A DNA stretch of 64,000 nt from Cryobacterium suzukii (GTDB lineage: Bacteria; Actinomycetota; Actinomycetes; Actinomycetales; Microbacteriaceae), in contig NZ_SOHJ01000014.1 in NCBI RefSeq assembly GCF_004403185.1, positions 186,001 to 250,000 of the forward strand. Reading direction: 5' to 3'. This document shows positions 24,737 through 36,104 of this stretch, one piece after another; the stretch's first letter is position 1; the number at the start of each line of letters is the position of its first letter. The notes under the pieces were generated by a model. The model searched no databases. It saw only the letters and a program-made list of their open reading frames with translations, and was not told the DNA's origin. Made by a program: the position numbers and the translations under genes.

Positions 24737-26098
24737 GTGGGAGTGGCTGTGACCGCTAATCGAACCGACCTTAATGCGACTGATCGGGTGGAGTCATCCG
24801 CTTCGCAAACCGAGCGCACCTTTGTGTTGGACACCTCGGTGCTTTTGTCAGATCCGAAAGCGATTTTCCGCTTTGCCGAGCACGCCGTAGTACTGCCCGT
24901 GGTGGTGATCAGCGAACTCGAGTCCAAGCGCAATGACCCGGAGATCGGATATTTTGCGCGGCAGGCATTGCGCAATCTCGATGAACTGCGGCTCAAACAT
25001 GAGCGCCTCGACTTTCCGATTCCGGTCGGCGAGGGCGGCAGTTTGCGGGTGGAGCTCAACCACTCCAATATGTCGGTGCTGCCGTCAGGCCTGCAATTGG
25101 GCGATAACGATTCGCGCATTCTCGCCGTGGCCCTCAACCTGGCCAACGAAGGAATGACCGTGACGGTCGTCTCCAAGGACCTGCCGCTACGGGTGAAGGC
25201 CGCTTCTCTCGGCCTCGCTGCCGATGAATACCGGCACGAACTCGCCGTCGATTCCGGATGGACCGGCATGGACGAGATCACCCTCAGTGCCGAGCAGATG
25301 AGCGTGCTCTACGACAAGGAGACGCTCGACTCCCGCACGGTGCAGGACATGCCGATCAACACGGGCCTGGTCATCCACTCCGATCGAGGTTCGGCCCTTG
25401 GCCGCGTGACCAGCCGGGGCACACTGAAGCTCGTGCGCGGCGACCGCGACGTCTTCGGCCTGCACGGTCGGTCGGCGGAGCAACGACTGGCGATTGACCT
25501 GCTGCTCGACCCGGAAATCGGCATCCTGTCTCTGGGTGGTCGAGCCGGAACGGGGAAGTCCGCGCTCGCTCTCTGCGCGGGTTTGGAGGCCGTGCTGGAA
25601 CGCCAGCAGTATCGCAAGATCATGGTGTTTCGACCACTGTATGCGGTCGGTGGCCAGGACCTCGGTTTTCTGCCCGGTGACCAGGGCGAGAAAATGGGGC
25701 CGTGGGCGCAAGCGGTCTTTGACACGCTCGGTGCCATCGTCTCGGAGAATGTGGTCGAAGAGGTGATGGAGCGAGGAATTCTGGAGGTGCTCCCGCTGAC
25801 TCATATTCGCGGCCGTTCACTGCACGACGCCTTCGTGATCGTCGACGAGGCGCAGTCGCTCGAGCGCAACGTGCTGCTGACCGTGCTGAGCCGCATCGGT
25901 CAGAACTCGCGCGTGGTGCTCACCCACGACGTCGCCCAGCGCGACAATCTGCGGGTCGGCCGCTTCGACGGCGTGGCCAGCGTGATCGAAACGCTGAAGG
26001 GGCATCCGCTGTTCGCGCACATGACCCTGACCCGGTCGGAGCGCAGCGCGATCGCGGCCCTCGTGACGGAGATGCTGGAGGGCAACGAGGTTATGTAG
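24737..26098 (+). CDS. PIN-PhoH ATPase (PhoH2-type)
   Basis: A 453-residue two-domain protein. The N-terminal PIN nuclease domain (~25-150) begins [11 protein letters not shown] with the first catalytic Asp, and [12 protein letters not shown] holds a further acidic cluster. The C-terminal PhoH ATPase (~245-450) has Walker [12 protein letters not shown] and Walker [12 protein letters not shown]. Mycobacterial PhoH2 proteins of this architecture are RNA helicase/RNases. The start is GTG 24737 or in-frame GTG 24749; neither is decisive. The 205 bp upstream show no gene. It is convergent with the cupin gene. Confidence 0.93.
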   Translation: MGVAVTANRTDLNATDRVESSASQTERTFVLDTSVLLSDPKAIFRFAEHAVVLPVVVISELESKRNDPEIGYFARQALRNLDELRLKHERLDFPIPVGEGGSLRVELNHSNMSVLPSGLQLGDNDSRILAVALNLANEGMTVTVVSKDLPLRVKAASLGLAADEYRHELAVDSGWTGMDEITLSAEQMSVLYDKETLDSRTVQDMPINTGLVIHSDRGSALGRVTSRGTLKLVRGDRDVFGLHGRSAEQRLAIDLLLDPEIGILSLGGRAGTGKSALALCAGLEAVLERQQYRKIMVFRPLYAVGGQDLGFLPGDQGEKMGPWAQAVFDTLGAIVSENVVEEVMERGILEVLPLTHIRGRSLHDAFVIVDEAQSLERNVLLTVLSRIGQNSRVVLTHDVAQRDNLRVGRFDGVASVIETLKGHPLFAHMTLTRSERSAIAALVTEMLEGNEVM

Positions 26099-26233
26099 CT
26101 GAGCGGGGGAGCGGATGCGTGTGGTCGCGTCGTCGCCGCTGGTGACCATCGAGGCAACAGGGCATCCGTTCGCCCCCCCAGCAAGGAGCTCAAGTTCTTC
26201 CGAACTGGCCGCACTTCGCGTCACGGTCTCGCC

Positions 26234-26734
26234 TCAGAATTCGAGGGAATGTCGTTCAACGATCGGCATAGTGGCCTCGAAATCGATGTCGCAGCCGTAC
26301 GCGGCCGCCATCGCCATCAATGTCTCGGGGTCGGGCTCAGGTATGTCCTTGAAGGAACGGAAGAGCTCCTCCAGACCTGCCGATGAGATGATCTCCAGAA
26401 CAGAGGCGGTCTCGTTACCGGCATTCCAGAACGTGTGCCACTGGTTCCTCGGCTTAAAAATGAAATCACCCGCTTCGGCGAATACTTCTTGGCCGCCGAG
26501 TATGGCACCGATCCTGCCGCTGAGCACATAGGTGTACTCGTCTTCGTTGTGGTGCCTGTGAACCGGCGCGGCGAGTGCTCGCGGATCGAGCGTCTGCTGA
26601 ACAAGCGCAAACCGTCCGCCGCTGTCAGCTCCGTCGATCATGAATCGGTCGGTGCATCCGCCAAGGGTGCTCTTCTCGCCGGCATCCGACCTGAGCACCC
26701 GGGCCGAGCCCAGAATATTGGTGAGTCGCGTCAT
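26234..26734 (-). CDS. Cupin domain protein
   Basis: A 166-residue single-domain cupin. Motif 1 is VHRHHNEDEYTYVLSGRIG (~53-71), with metal-binding His/His/Glu, and motif 2 FIFKPRNQWHTFWNAG (~88-103) with the last His. Cupins of this type may be small isomerases, dioxygenases or metal-sensing proteins; there is nothing to choose between them. ATG 26734 is fixed by AGGAGG 4 nt upstream. It is divergent from the LuxR regulator gene (104 bp apart), which may control it (inference). Confidence 0.87.
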   Translation of the reverse strand: MTRLTNILGSARVLRSDAGEKSTLGGCTDRFMIDGADSGGRFALVQQTLDPRALAAPVHRHHNEDEYTYVLSGRIGAILGGQEVFAEAGDFIFKPRNQWHTFWNAGNETASVLEIISSAGLEELFRSFKDIPEPDPETLMAMAAAYGCDIDFEATMPIVERHSLEF

Positions 26735-26826
26735 GGGTCCTCCTGCTGTCAATCGCCAAGGCTACGTCGGGTGCCGCGGGCAGCCCATTCCAGAAAAGTG
26801 GTATCTCTCCCTGACCGTCCGGGGTC

Positions 26827-26832
26827 TAGATT
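26827..26832 (+). promoter_or_regulatory. Leaderless -10 box (TAGATT) of the LuxR-type regulator gene
   Basis: TAGATT exactly six bases before the ATG at 26839; only a weak GAGGG overlaps the spacer. Confidence 0.45.
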
Positions 26833-26838
26833 GAGGGC

Positions 26839-27972
26839 ATGGACCCATCCCGGTATACGCGGGCGGTCAACAAAATCGCCCGCCTCTCCGGCCAGTCGAC
26901 CGATCTGGTCAGTTTTTGGCGCGAGTCGGCCGCGGTACTTTCCGGGGAGATTCCGCATTTCTGGACTCCGTGCTGGTTCACGCTGGATCCAGCATCCCTG
27001 CTGATCACGAGCCATTTTCATGAAGGGCTCGCTGAGTTTCCCGACGCTTGGCTCGCCGATGAGTACTACGGCGAGGATCTGCATCGTCTCGCTGACGTCG
27101 CATCGTCAAAGGCTGGGATTTCGACGCTGCACGAGGCGACCGGTGGTGATCCATCCGGTACGCGCAGGTGGCAACAAAACATGGAAATGGGTGGCGACCA
27201 GGAACTCATCGCAGGGTTGCGCACACGGTCGGGCGATGTCTGGGGCGCGCTCGGTCTCTACCGGGAGCCGGACCGACCGATGTTCAACGAGCCCGAAAAG
27301 CGATTCGTCAAAGCCATCACGCCCTACCTGGCCGAGGGTGCGCGCCGTGCCCTCATGGTCGGCGAGGCGACCGATCCGGAAGGGCCTCATGCCCCGGGCC
27401 TCATCGTGCTCAATGAGCGATGGGAGATCGAGTCGACCACGCCCGGCGTCGCAGAGTGGCTGGCTGACTTTCCCGGCGCCGACAAAAGTGCCGGCCAACT
27501 CCCAGCGGCAATCCAGGCCGTTGCCGGCCAGGCGATGCACTCATTCCAGGATCCCGATCATCCAGGCGAAATTGCCGTTTCGAGGGTGCTCTCCCGAAGG
27601 GGTACCTGGATGGTCCTGCACGGTGCTCCCCTTCTGACAGGCACCGAACGCCGAGTTGCCGTCATCGTAGAACCCGCACACTCTGCACTGATCTACCCGC
27701 TTCTGATGTCGGCGTACGGGCTCACCGAGCGGGAACGGGATGTCACGCGCCTGGTCCTCGAAGGTCAGTCAACTGAGCAAGTCGCGGATAGCCTCTTTGT
27801 GTCGGCGAACACGGTGCAGCAACATCTCAAGAGCATTTTCGACAAGACCGGAGTCCGCAGCCGGCGCGATCTCGTTGCCAAGATCTTCTACACGCATTAC
27901 GAACCGCGGTTCCGGGACAACGAACAGCGCGTCGATGCGGGCAAGCCGGTACGTGGCGGTCCCCTCCTCTGA
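26839..27972 (+). CDS. LuxR-family transcriptional regulator
   Basis: A 377-residue regulator with a ~280-residue N-terminal sensor region of GAF-like character and no phosphoacceptor receiver motif, and a C-terminal LuxR HTH: LTERERDVTRLVLEG (~295-309), then STEQVADSLFVSANTVQQHLKSIFDKTGVRSRRDL. Such orphan regulators respond to a small ligand bound by the N-terminal domain. It is divergent from the cupin gene, a likely target, and convergent with fumC across a strong hairpin. The last ~25 residues after the HTH are charged and non-conserved. Confidence 0.88.
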   Translation: MDPSRYTRAVNKIARLSGQSTDLVSFWRESAAVLSGEIPHFWTPCWFTLDPASLLITSHFHEGLAEFPDAWLADEYYGEDLHRLADVASSKAGISTLHEATGGDPSGTRRWQQNMEMGGDQELIAGLRTRSGDVWGALGLYREPDRPMFNEPEKRFVKAITPYLAEGARRALMVGEATDPEGPHAPGLIVLNERWEIESTTPGVAEWLADFPGADKSAGQLPAAIQAVAGQAMHSFQDPDHPGEIAVSRVLSRRGTWMVLHGAPLLTGTERRVAVIVEPAHSALIYPLLMSAYGLTERERDVTRLVLEGQSTEQVADSLFVSANTVQQHLKSIFDKTGVRSRRDLVAKIFYTHYEPRFRDNEQRVDAGKPVRGGPLL

Positions 27973-28039
27973 TTCGCGGGCGAGCCGCGCGGCGCTTGCG
28001 GTGAGTTGGGCACAACCCCGTCAGGTCGACTGGTTAACG

Positions 28040-28089
28040 ACAGCGAGTGTTGCCGATAGCGCCTGGGGCGCATCGGCAACACTCGCTGT
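28040..28089. terminator. Strong bidirectional hairpin between the LuxR gene and fumC
   Basis: A perfect 18-bp stem (28040-28057 with 28072-28089) topped by an inner GCGC/GCGC stem (28059-28062, 28068-28071). It lies between the two convergent stops. It is among the strongest hairpins in the window. Confidence 0.8.
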
Positions 28090-28100
28090 GGGTGGAGCTG

Positions 28101-29525
28101 CTACTTCTTCTGCGGGGGACGCGTCATGCTCAGTACGTCGAGCGCGGTGTCGAGCTCGGCGAGCGTGAGGTCGCCGCGTTCGACGTGGCCGAGCGCGATA
28201 ACGGACTCACGCACGGTGAGGCCCTCGGCGACGGCCTTCTTGGCCACCTTGGCGGCGGCTTCGTAACCGATGACGCGGTTGAGCGGGGTGACGATCGACG
28301 GCGACTTCTCAGCCAGCGCCCGAGCATGCTCAAGGTTGGCGACGAGGCCGTCGACGGTCTTGTCGGCGAGTACGCGGGTTGCGTTGGTCAGCAGACGGAT
28401 CGACTCAAGCAGGGCGGTTCCCATAACCGGGATACCGACGTTGAGCTCGAACGAGCCCGAAGCACCCGACCAGGCGATGGTGGCATCGTTGCCGATGACG
28501 CGTGAGCAGACCATGAGCACGGCTTCCGGAATGACCGGGTTGACTTTGCCGGGCATGATCGACGAGCCAGGCTGCAGGTCGGGGATGCTGATCTCGCCAA
28601 ACCCGGTGTTGGGGCCGGATCCCATCCAGCGCAGGTCGTTGCAGATCTTGGTCAGCGAGACGGCGATGGTGCGCAGGGCGCCGGAAGCGTCGACCAGCCC
28701 GTCGCGGTTGGCCTGGGCCTCGAAGTGGTCGCGCGCTTCGGTGATCGGCAGCTCGGTTTCCTGCACGAGCAATTCGATGACGAGCTGCGGAAAGCCGTAC
28801 GGCGTATTAATGCCGGTGCCGACCGCGGTGCCGCCGAGGGGAACTTCGGCGATGCGGGGGAGTGCGGTGCGGATGCGCTCGATGCCGAGACGCATCTGGC
28901 GGGCATAGCCGCCGAACTCCTGACCGAGAGTGACGGGCGTTGCATCCATCAGGTGGGTGCGGCCGGCTTTGACCGCCTCTTTCCACAGTTCAGCTTTGGT
29001 CTCGAACGAGACGGCCAGGTGGTCGAGCGAGGGGATGAGCTCGTCGATCAGTGCGCTCGTTACAGCGATGTGCACCGAGGTCGGGAACACGTCGTTCGAG
29101 GACTGGCTCGCGTTGACGTGGTCGTTCGGGTGCACCGAGCGGCCGAGGGCGCGGGTCGCGAGGGTCGCGAGGACCTCGTTCATGTTCATGTTCGAGGAGG
29201 TGCCGCTGCCGGTCTGGTAGACATCGATCGGAAATTCGGTGTCGAACTGACCGGTGATGACCTCGTCAGCGGCCGAGGCGATCGCGTCGGCGATGTCGGC
29301 ATCGAGCACACCGAGCTGGGCATTGGCGAGGGCTGCCGACTTCTTGATGCGGGCGAGTGCCGCGATCTGCGCGGACTCGAGTGTGGAGCCGGAGATCGGA
29401 AAGTTCTCGACGGCGCGCTGGGTTTGGGCACCGTAGAGAGCATCCGTTGGAACGCGGACCTCACCCATCGTGTCGTGTTCGATCCGGTAGCCGGTTTGTG
29501 CGGAGGTGTCCACCACTGTGTGCAT
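28101..29525 (-). CDS. fumC: Class II fumarate hydratase
   Basis: TCA-cycle enzyme interconverting fumarate and malate; cytosolic, oxygen-stable homotetramer. The lyase signature [11 protein letters not shown] is present, as are [14 protein letters not shown] and the catalytic-site region [11 protein letters not shown]. 474 residues, normal for the family. ATG 29525 is used; the GTG nine bases downstream (VVDTS...) is better spaced from the AAGGGA and may be the true start. It lies just downstream of the carbonic anhydrase gene on the same strand, with a 59 bp gap. It is convergent with the LuxR regulator gene. Confidence 0.95.
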   Translation of the reverse strand: MHTVVDTSAQTGYRIEHDTMGEVRVPTDALYGAQTQRAVENFPISGSTLESAQIAALARIKKSAALANAQLGVLDADIADAIASAADEVITGQFDTEFPIDVYQTGSGTSSNMNMNEVLATLATRALGRSVHPNDHVNASQSSNDVFPTSVHIAVTSALIDELIPSLDHLAVSFETKAELWKEAVKAGRTHLMDATPVTLGQEFGGYARQMRLGIERIRTALPRIAEVPLGGTAVGTGINTPYGFPQLVIELLVQETELPITEARDHFEAQANRDGLVDASGALRTIAVSLTKICNDLRWMGSGPNTGFGEISIPDLQPGSSIMPGKVNPVIPEAVLMVCSRVIGNDATIAWSGASGSFELNVGIPVMGTALLESIRLLTNATRVLADKTVDGLVANLEHARALAEKSPSIVTPLNRVIGYEAAAKVAKKAVAEGLTVRESVIALGHVERGDLTLAELDTALDVLSMTRPPQKK

Positions 29526-29584
29526 TCCCTTTCGGTGCTGTATGAGAGTCGTGCTGTGCGCAACGGGTGCGCGGATGGTCGGGT

Positions 29585-30235
29585 CTAAATGACGCCCACC
29601 ACGATGTTGGGGTCGGCGTGTCCTTCGCGGAGGACGTAGTTCGCACCGACGATAGCCAATGTACCTTCTGCGATGGCCGCGCTGATCACCTCGGACTGCT
29701 CGAGCAGCTCGGTGACAGTGTCTTTGAGATGTTCCCGGCCCACAGTTCCGGCATCGATCAGGGTGGGGTCTACGAAAGCGGATGCCGGCTGCCCGCTCAC
29801 CCGCCGCACCGCCGGAACGATCCTTTCGATAACGTGCGCGATGTGAGCTGGCAGGGCCGGGGCATCCGCTGCTTGAGAGTCGATGGCGGCGCGCACCGCA
29901 CCGCACTCGTCGTGGCCGAGCACGAGAATCAGCGGAACGTGCAGCACGGCCACGGCATATTCGAGGGAGCCGAGTACGGAGTCAGAGATGATCTGGCCGG
30001 CATTGCGCACAACGAAAAGGTCTCCGAGGCCCTGGTCGAAGATGATTTCGGCGGCGAGGCGAGAGTCGCTGCAGCCGAAGAGGGCGGCATGCGGTGTCTG
30101 CTGGCCGACCAGCTCGGCCCGCCGGTCGACGTCTTGGCGGTGCCGCGGGGAGCCCGCGACGAAGCGCACGTTGCCTTCGCGCATTTCGTTCCAAGCTTGC
30201 GCCGGGGACGGGGTAGCCGTCAATGCGGGGTTCAT
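29585..30235 (-). CDS. Beta-class carbonic anhydrase
   Basis: A 216-residue zinc enzyme interconverting CO2 and bicarbonate. Zinc ligands are C55 (in CSDSR with the D57/R59 dyad), H108 and C111 (LGHDECGAV). Type and length fit the prokaryotic beta class. The ATG overlaps the DUF4245 stop by 4 bp (ATGA), placing it at the end of an operon xseA-xseB-DUF4245-carbonic anhydrase. No clear promoter of its own is seen. It supplies bicarbonate for anaplerosis (known for the family). Confidence 0.95.
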   Translation of the reverse strand: MNPALTATPSPAQAWNEMREGNVRFVAGSPRHRQDVDRRAELVGQQTPHAALFGCSDSRLAAEIIFDQGLGDLFVVRNAGQIISDSVLGSLEYAVAVLHVPLILVLGHDECGAVRAAIDSQAADAPALPAHIAHVIERIVPAVRRVSGQPASAFVDPTLIDAGTVGREHLKDTVTELLEQSEVISAAIAEGTLAIVGANYVLREGHADPNIVVGVI

Positions 30236-30885
30236 GGGGCTCCATTCTCTGCCACATTGGCAGCCAGTGCGGTGGCGAGGGTCTCGAAGTCGCCGGTGGG
30301 CGCCGTACCGATCAGTAGATAGGTGCTCGTGCCCGCGGTCGTCACAAGCGCGTAGTCGAAATTGCCCCGATCGGCGGCGGGGGCACTGTTGCGGTAGACG
30401 TCCCAGGTGACGCCCGCGATGCTGACGGTGTCAACGACGGGGGAGTCGGGCAGTTTCTGGGCCAGCCAAGTGGGGTTGGCGTCGAAGGCCTGGTTGAAGC
30501 CGATGAACTGGTTGTCGGGCGTGAGTAATCCGATGTACCACGACGGTACCTGACCGTTGGTGCCGGCCCGCCACTCAGCGTCGTTGGCGCTCCAGCCGTC
30601 CGGCAGCTCGGGGCTGGCGAGGGCGTGATCAACGACCGGCTGTATCTGGGCGGCGATGCTCGCGTAGTCGATGTCGCGAGTGATCGGGTTGTCGTTGCGC
30701 GGCACGAGAAGCACGAGTACGAGCACGGCGCCCACCGTCACGAGCAGCGAGAGCACGAGATTGTTCACGGTCTTGTGCGAGCGGTACTTGCGCGAATTCT
30801 CGGCGAGCCGGTCGGCGGTCTCCTGCGGAGTCTCCGGCCGACCGAGCTCGGCGACGACGCGCGGCGGTTTGGGAGCGCGGCTCAT
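30232..30885 (-). CDS. DUF4245 domain-containing membrane protein
   Basis: A 217-residue protein with a positively charged cytosolic N-terminus, a membrane helix (~41-61, LVLSLLVTVGAVLVLVLLVP) and an extracytoplasmic DUF4245 domain with LPDGWSANDAEWR and GVTWDVYRN. Function unknown for the family. ATG 30885 overlaps the xseB TGA by 4 bp, and its own stop overlaps the carbonic anhydrase start, so all three are coupled. DUF4245 genes sit next to xse genes in other actinobacteria (remembered synteny). Confidence 0.88.
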   Translation of the reverse strand: MSRAPKPPRVVAELGRPETPQETADRLAENSRKYRSHKTVNNLVLSLLVTVGAVLVLVLLVPRNDNPITRDIDYASIAAQIQPVVDHALASPELPDGWSANDAEWRAGTNGQVPSWYIGLLTPDNQFIGFNQAFDANPTWLAQKLPDSPVVDTVSIAGVTWDVYRNSAPAADRGNFDYALVTTAGTSTYLLIGTAPTGDFETLATALAANVAENGAP

Positions 30886-31136
30886 CTGGTGGGCGCGGTG
30901 TCTTCGGTCGTGGGCGCTGTGGCGGCGAGGCGGGCCGCGTCGAGTCGGGCTTTGGCACCGATCAGCCATTCTTCGCAGCGGCGGGCGAGGGCTTCGCCGC
31001 GTTCCCACAGCGCCAGCGACTGCTCCAGGGTGCTCGAGCCCTGCTCGAGCTCGTTCACCACGCGAATGAGCTCGTCGCGGGCCTGTTCGTAGCTGAGATC
31101 ACTGATGGCGGGGGCAGGCGAGGTCATAGCATCCAT
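30882..31136 (-). CDS. xseB: Exodeoxyribonuclease VII small subunit
   Basis: An 84-residue XseB: the SYEQARDELIRVVNELEQGS core followed by LEQSLALWERGEALARRCEEWL, which forms the coiled-coil that binds XseA. ExoVII degrades single-stranded DNA in both directions. The start is ATG 31136, 5 bp after the xseA stop; ATG 31127 three codons later is possible. Overlaps DUF4245 by 4 bp. Second gene of the xseA operon. Confidence 0.95.
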   Translation of the reverse strand: MDAMTSPAPAISDLSYEQARDELIRVVNELEQGSSTLEQSLALWERGEALARRCEEWLIGAKARLDAARLAATAPTTEDTAPTR

Positions 31137-31141
31137 TCTAA

Positions 31142-32365
31142 TTATTTCGACGCGGCGCCGGGAACGGCCGCAATGGCGGCGACGGTTCCGCTGGCCAGGG
31201 TGAGCAGCAGCTCGGTACCGGCCGGGGAATCATCGGCGCGGCGCAGCACGCGGCCGTCTGGCAGCTGGGCGATCGCGTAACCACGGTCGAGGGTGCCCTG
31301 GGGCGATAGGGCGCGCAGCTGGGAGCGCAGTTCCACCACGGCGGCTCCGGCGCGCTCGAGAATGCGCCCGGTCAGTTCGGCGCCGCGCGCAACGTAGCGG
31401 GTGAGGTCTTCGCTGCGAGAATCGATGATCCAGCGCGGGTCGAGGAGCACCGGACGGCTACGCAACTGCGAAATTCGATCGATTTCCGACGAGAGGATGC
31501 CGGTGAGCCGGCTGCTGAGACGCGCCCGGGCCTGCTGTACCCGGTTTAGTTCGTCGCTGACGTCGGGAACGACGCGCTTAGCGGCATCCGTCGGGGTGGA
31601 CGCTCGCAGGTCGGCCACCTCGTCGAGCAGCGGACGGTCGGCCTCGTGCCCGATCGCGCTGACCAGCGGTGTCACGCAAGCGGCCGCGGCGCGCACGAGG
31701 CTTTCATCGCTGAAGGTGAGCAGGTTCTGAAAGTCGCCGCCGCCGCGGGCGACGATGATCACGTCGACCTCGGGATCGGCGTCGAGACGCGCGATGGCAC
31801 TCGTGACCTCGCCGACGGCGCGCTCGCCCTGCACAGCCGCATGAGCGACCCGAAAATTGACCGCCGGCCAGCGCAGCTGGGCGTTCCGAATGACGTCTTT
31901 CTCTGCGTCGGAATCTTTTCCGGTCACGAGGCCGATGCAGTGCGGCAGAAACGGCAGGCGCTTCTTGCGGGAGGCGTCGAACAGGCCTTCGCTGGCGAGT
32001 TGCTTGCGCAGCCGTTCGAGCCGTTCGAGCAGGTCACCGAGCCCGACGTGGCGCATTTCGAAAGCCTGCATGGTGAGCGTGCCGCCCTTGACCCAGAAAT
32101 TGGGCTTGACCAGCGCGACGACGCGGTCACCCGCCTTGAAATCGGCGGTGAGTTTGGCGCGCACCGACGACCAGATCGTGAAACTCACGGTGGCATCTTC
32201 GGAGAGGTCCTTGAGCTTGCCGTAGACGTTGCCACCGCTCGCGCCCCACTGGGTGATCTCACCTTCGACCCAGACCATGCCGAGACGTTCGATGTAACCG
32301 CGAATCTTGCCCGAGAGCAGGGCGACCGGCCACGGCGCTTCGACGGTGGCGGGGGCATCCGTCAT
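31142..32365 (-). CDS. xseA: Exodeoxyribonuclease VII large subunit
   Basis: A 407-residue XseA. The N-terminal OB-fold (~15-110) contains VWVEGEITQW and the catalytic domain holds the LVTGKDSDAEKDVI and VIIVARGGGDFQNL segments and AIGHEADRPLLD (active-site region). A C-terminal GTLDRGYAIAQL closes the protein. The ATG 32365 starts just before the OB-fold; long upstream readings would overlap the divergent ispH gene. First gene of the xseA-xseB-DUF4245-carbonic anhydrase operon. Confidence 0.96.
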   Translation of the reverse strand: MTDAPATVEAPWPVALLSGKIRGYIERLGMVWVEGEITQWGASGGNVYGKLKDLSEDATVSFTIWSSVRAKLTADFKAGDRVVALVKPNFWVKGGTLTMQAFEMRHVGLGDLLERLERLRKQLASEGLFDASRKKRLPFLPHCIGLVTGKDSDAEKDVIRNAQLRWPAVNFRVAHAAVQGERAVGEVTSAIARLDADPEVDVIIVARGGGDFQNLLTFSDESLVRAAAACVTPLVSAIGHEADRPLLDEVADLRASTPTDAAKRVVPDVSDELNRVQQARARLSSRLTGILSSEIDRISQLRSRPVLLDPRWIIDSRSEDLTRYVARGAELTGRILERAGAAVVELRSQLRALSPQGTLDRGYAIAQLPDGRVLRRADDSPAGTELLLTLASGTVAAIAAVPGAASK

Positions 32366-32437
32366 GCGGTGGTCCTGGGCGTTGTGGTGGCTGTGGGCAC
32401 AGTCGGGTCCTCCCAGAGTTCTTCGGTCGTGCGTGCG

Positions 32438-32443
32438 TAGACT
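32438..32443 (+). promoter_or_regulatory. Leaderless -10 box (TAGACT) of ispH
   Basis: TAGACT exactly six bases before the GTG at 32450, no convincing Shine-Dalgarno. Confidence 0.45.
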
Positions 32444-32449
32444 GAGGCG

Positions 32450-33541
32450 GTGAACACGAGCATGCATACCGAAAGTAAGCCGACCGCTATCGGCCTGGGC
32501 ATGCCGCGCATTCCCAGCGCTCGCAACAGGCTCAAGGATACCCCGGTGGTCGGACATAAGCGGGTGCTGCTCGCCGCCCCGCGTGGCTACTGCGCCGGAG
32601 TCGACCGTGCGGTCATCGCCGTCGAGAAGGCGCTGGAGCACTACGGCGCCCCCGTGTACGTGCGCAAGCAGATCGTGCACAACATCCACGTGGTTTCCGA
32701 GCTCGAAAATTTGGGTGCAATCTTCGTCGACGAGGTCGACGAAGTGCCGCGCGGCGCGCACATCGTGTTCAGCGCTCACGGCGTTTCACCGGCCGTCGTC
32801 AACGCGGCCGCCGAGCGAGGTCTGCAAGCCATCGACGCCACGTGCCCGCTCGTGACCAAGGTGCACCGCGAAGCCGTGCGCTTCGCCCGCGACGATTTTC
32901 AGATTTTGCTGATCGGCCACGAAGGCCACGAAGAGGTCGAGGGCACCGCCGGAGAGGCCCCCGAGCACACCACGCTGGTCGGTAGTCCCGACGAAGCAGA
33001 CACCGTCGTCGTGCGCGACCCGGACCGGGTGGTCTGGCTGTCGCAGACCACGCTGAGCGTCGACGAAACCATGGAAACCGTGCGCCGGTTGCGGGCGCGG
33101 TTTCCCAACCTGCAGGACCCGCCGAGCGACGACATCTGTTACGCCACCCAGAACCGTCAGGTCGCCATCAAGAAGGTCGCCCGTGATTCCGACCTGGTGA
33201 TCGTGGTCGGTTCTGCCAACTCGTCCAACTCGGTGCGCCTGGTCGAGGTAGCCCTGGAACACGGCGCCAAGGCTGCGTACCGCGTTGACTTCGCGAGCGA
33301 GGTCAAGCAGGAGTGGCTCGACAACGCGGCGACTGTCGGGGTGACGAGTGGGGCATCCGTTCCCGAAGAATTGGTCGACGAACTGCTCGAAGCGCTCGCC
33401 GACGCCGGCTATAGCGACGTCGAACAGGTCAAGACCGCCGAGGAAGACCTCATCTTCTCGCTGCCCAAAGAACTGCGCAAGGACCTCTCCGGCGAAACGG
33501 ATGCCCGTGCCTTCGGCGGGCGCGCCGCCCCGACCGAGTAG
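32450..33541 (+). CDS. ispH: 4-hydroxy-3-methylbut-2-enyl diphosphate reductase
   Basis: Last enzyme of the MEP isoprenoid pathway; an iron-sulfur reductase producing IPP and DMAPP. The three cluster cysteines are C48 ([12 protein letters not shown]), C132 (DATCPLV) and C230 ([10 protein letters not shown]), and the proton-relay Glu is in GHEGHEE. The 363-residue product has a ~37-residue N-terminal extension before the first conserved motif; starts at GTG 32450 or ATG 32462 are possible, and the leaderless box favours 32450. It is divergent from xseA, as lytB2 is next to xse genes in mycobacteria (remembered synteny). Confidence 0.96.
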   Translation: MNTSMHTESKPTAIGLGMPRIPSARNRLKDTPVVGHKRVLLAAPRGYCAGVDRAVIAVEKALEHYGAPVYVRKQIVHNIHVVSELENLGAIFVDEVDEVPRGAHIVFSAHGVSPAVVNAAAERGLQAIDATCPLVTKVHREAVRFARDDFQILLIGHEGHEEVEGTAGEAPEHTTLVGSPDEADTVVVRDPDRVVWLSQTTLSVDETMETVRRLRARFPNLQDPPSDDICYATQNRQVAIKKVARDSDLVIVVGSANSSNSVRLVEVALEHGAKAAYRVDFASEVKQEWLDNAATVGVTSGASVPEELVDELLEALADAGYSDVEQVKTAEEDLIFSLPKELRKDLSGETDARAFGGRAAPTE

Positions 33542-33559
33542 ACGCCCCGGCCGCCTCAG

Positions 33560-34135
33560 CTACTGGCGGCTGAGAAACTCGATCAGGGTCGGGTCGATGA
33601 ATAACGCGGCCATGGTGAAAGCGAACAGCACCACGAGCGACACGGCACCACCGATGATGGGCGCAAAGAACGCACGGCGATGCCGAAGGAGTAGTCGCAC
33701 GGATACCGCTGTCGCGGCCAGCCAGATGAACACGAGCGTGATAGCCCCGAACGTCGTGATGGCCCCGATGGACGCCGCCGGAGTATAAGTACCCAGGCCC
33801 TGGTCGGTGTAAAAGGCCTGCATCGCGATCGGGAATCCGCCCAGCGAGAACACGCCGTAGACAGTGGCGAGGAGCCCGAAAGCCAACAGCCCGACGGTCC
33901 ACGGGCGGTCCCAGCCGGGCACGGTGCGCGGTGCGGGCGCTGATTCAAGGATCGGGGTCGTCGCCTGCGGCGGCAGGGCTGCTCCCGCCCCGACAGGAGA
34001 GGCGGGAGCAGCATCAACCCGCTCTCTTTCCACCGGAGGCTGCCAGGTCCAACCCTCGGGGGCGAGTTCGCCGTACTGGGGCCGCGGGCGTGGGTCTTTC
34101 GCGGGGGGTGGAACGGAGTTCGGGTTCTCTGACAT
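33560..34135 (-). CDS. DUF6264 family membrane protein
   Basis: A 191-residue protein: a proline-rich, hydrophilic N-terminus (~1-85, with RPQYGELAPEGWTWQPP as the family signature) followed by about four membrane helices (~90-188). The family is confined to actinobacteria and has no known function. ATG 34135 lies just before the family signature. It is convergent with ispH (18 bp gap) and follows the fructose-bisphosphate aldolase gene on the same strand with a 17 bp gap, so they may be co-transcribed. Confidence 0.8.
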   Translation of the reverse strand: MSENPNSVPPPAKDPRPRPQYGELAPEGWTWQPPVERERVDAAPASPVGAGAALPPQATTPILESAPAPRTVPGWDRPWTVGLLAFGLLATVYGVFSLGGFPIAMQAFYTDQGLGTYTPAASIGAITTFGAITLVFIWLAATAVSVRLLLRHRRAFFAPIIGGAVSLVVLFAFTMAALFIDPTLIEFLSRQ

Positions 34136-34152
34136 TGCTCTAACTGCGTGCT

Positions 34153-35178
<1,026 letters not shown>

Positions 35179-35350
35179 TGCTTCTCCTCGAGAGTGTGCG
35201 GGGGTTTGAGCACGAGTCTAGCCACGCGCACCTCATACCGTCTCCATGTGTGGTGTGCCAGGAACCCCCAGTCGGCACATACCGCGAGTGGAACCGGGCA
35301 GAATGGAACTGCATCCGGATGTCGGACAGCAGCTATCTGATGGAGGTTCC

Positions 35351-36061
35351 GTGGCGCGCAAATCCCTCGTCAGTGTTGTGGCAGACGATCTTCTCGACCA
35401 AATCATTCGTGGTTCCCTTGCGATCGACGCGGGCCTGCCCAGCGAGGCGGAGATCGGTGACACCCACGAGGTGAGCCGCATGACCGTTCGGGAGGCTATG
35501 AAGACGCTCCAGGCCATGGGCGTAGTGCGGGTCGTCTCCGGCACCGGTAGTTTCGTCAACCCCGTCGCTCGCTGGACGTCCCTCGATGCTGTTTTGCGCG
35601 TGGCCGCGATGGGAACGAGCGACCTCGACGTGGCCGTGCAACTCGTCGAGGTGCGGCGTATGTTCGAAACCGGGGCAGCGGCGCTCGCCGCGAGCCGGTG
35701 CACAGAGCAGGACCTGCAATCGCTCGCCACCCAACTCGATCTCATGAGCGACGCGCACCTGCGCGGCGATGTCGACTCGTTCGTTCGGGCCGATCTCGCC
35801 TTCCACGATGTCATTCTGCACGCATCCGGCAACGTCATCCTGGGGGTGCTCTTCGAACCACTCACCCGGGTGATGGCCGAACGACGTGCCGAGACGTCGA
35901 GCGTCATCGAGATCCAGACACACGCCATAGTGCAACACCAGGGCGTGCTCGACGCGCTGCGCGCCGGCGACCCTGAATCAAGCCGCAAGGCAATGGACAG
36001 CCACATGGACCAGACCCTCGCTGATCTGCGCCACTACGTGTTGCACTCCCGCGCGAACTGA
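35351..36061 (+). CDS. FadR-type GntR-family transcriptional regulator
   Basis: A 236-residue repressor: an N-terminal winged HTH (~8-75) with LPSEAEIGDTHEVSRMTVREAM, then the FCD effector-binding domain with the ADLAFHDVILHASGN helix and HQGVLDALRAGDPESSRKAMDSHM carrying the metal-binding His/Asp. GTG 35351 is fixed by GGAGG 4 nt upstream; an upstream GTG at 35246 would add residues without family similarity. It stands directly before the carbohydrate-acid operon, which it very likely controls (inference), and the palindrome at 36105-36119 is a good operator candidate. Confidence 0.9.
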   Translation: MARKSLVSVVADDLLDQIIRGSLAIDAGLPSEAEIGDTHEVSRMTVREAMKTLQAMGVVRVVSGTGSFVNPVARWTSLDAVLRVAAMGTSDLDVAVQLVEVRRMFETGAAALAASRCTEQDLQSLATQLDLMSDAHLRGDVDSFVRADLAFHDVILHASGNVILGVLFEPLTRVMAERRAETSSVIEIQTHAIVQHQGVLDALRAGDPESSRKAMDSHMDQTLADLRHYVLHSRAN

Positions 36062-36104
36062 CCGGTCGAAGTCAGCTCTGTTGACTTCTTCCGTGCAGCT
36101 TGTA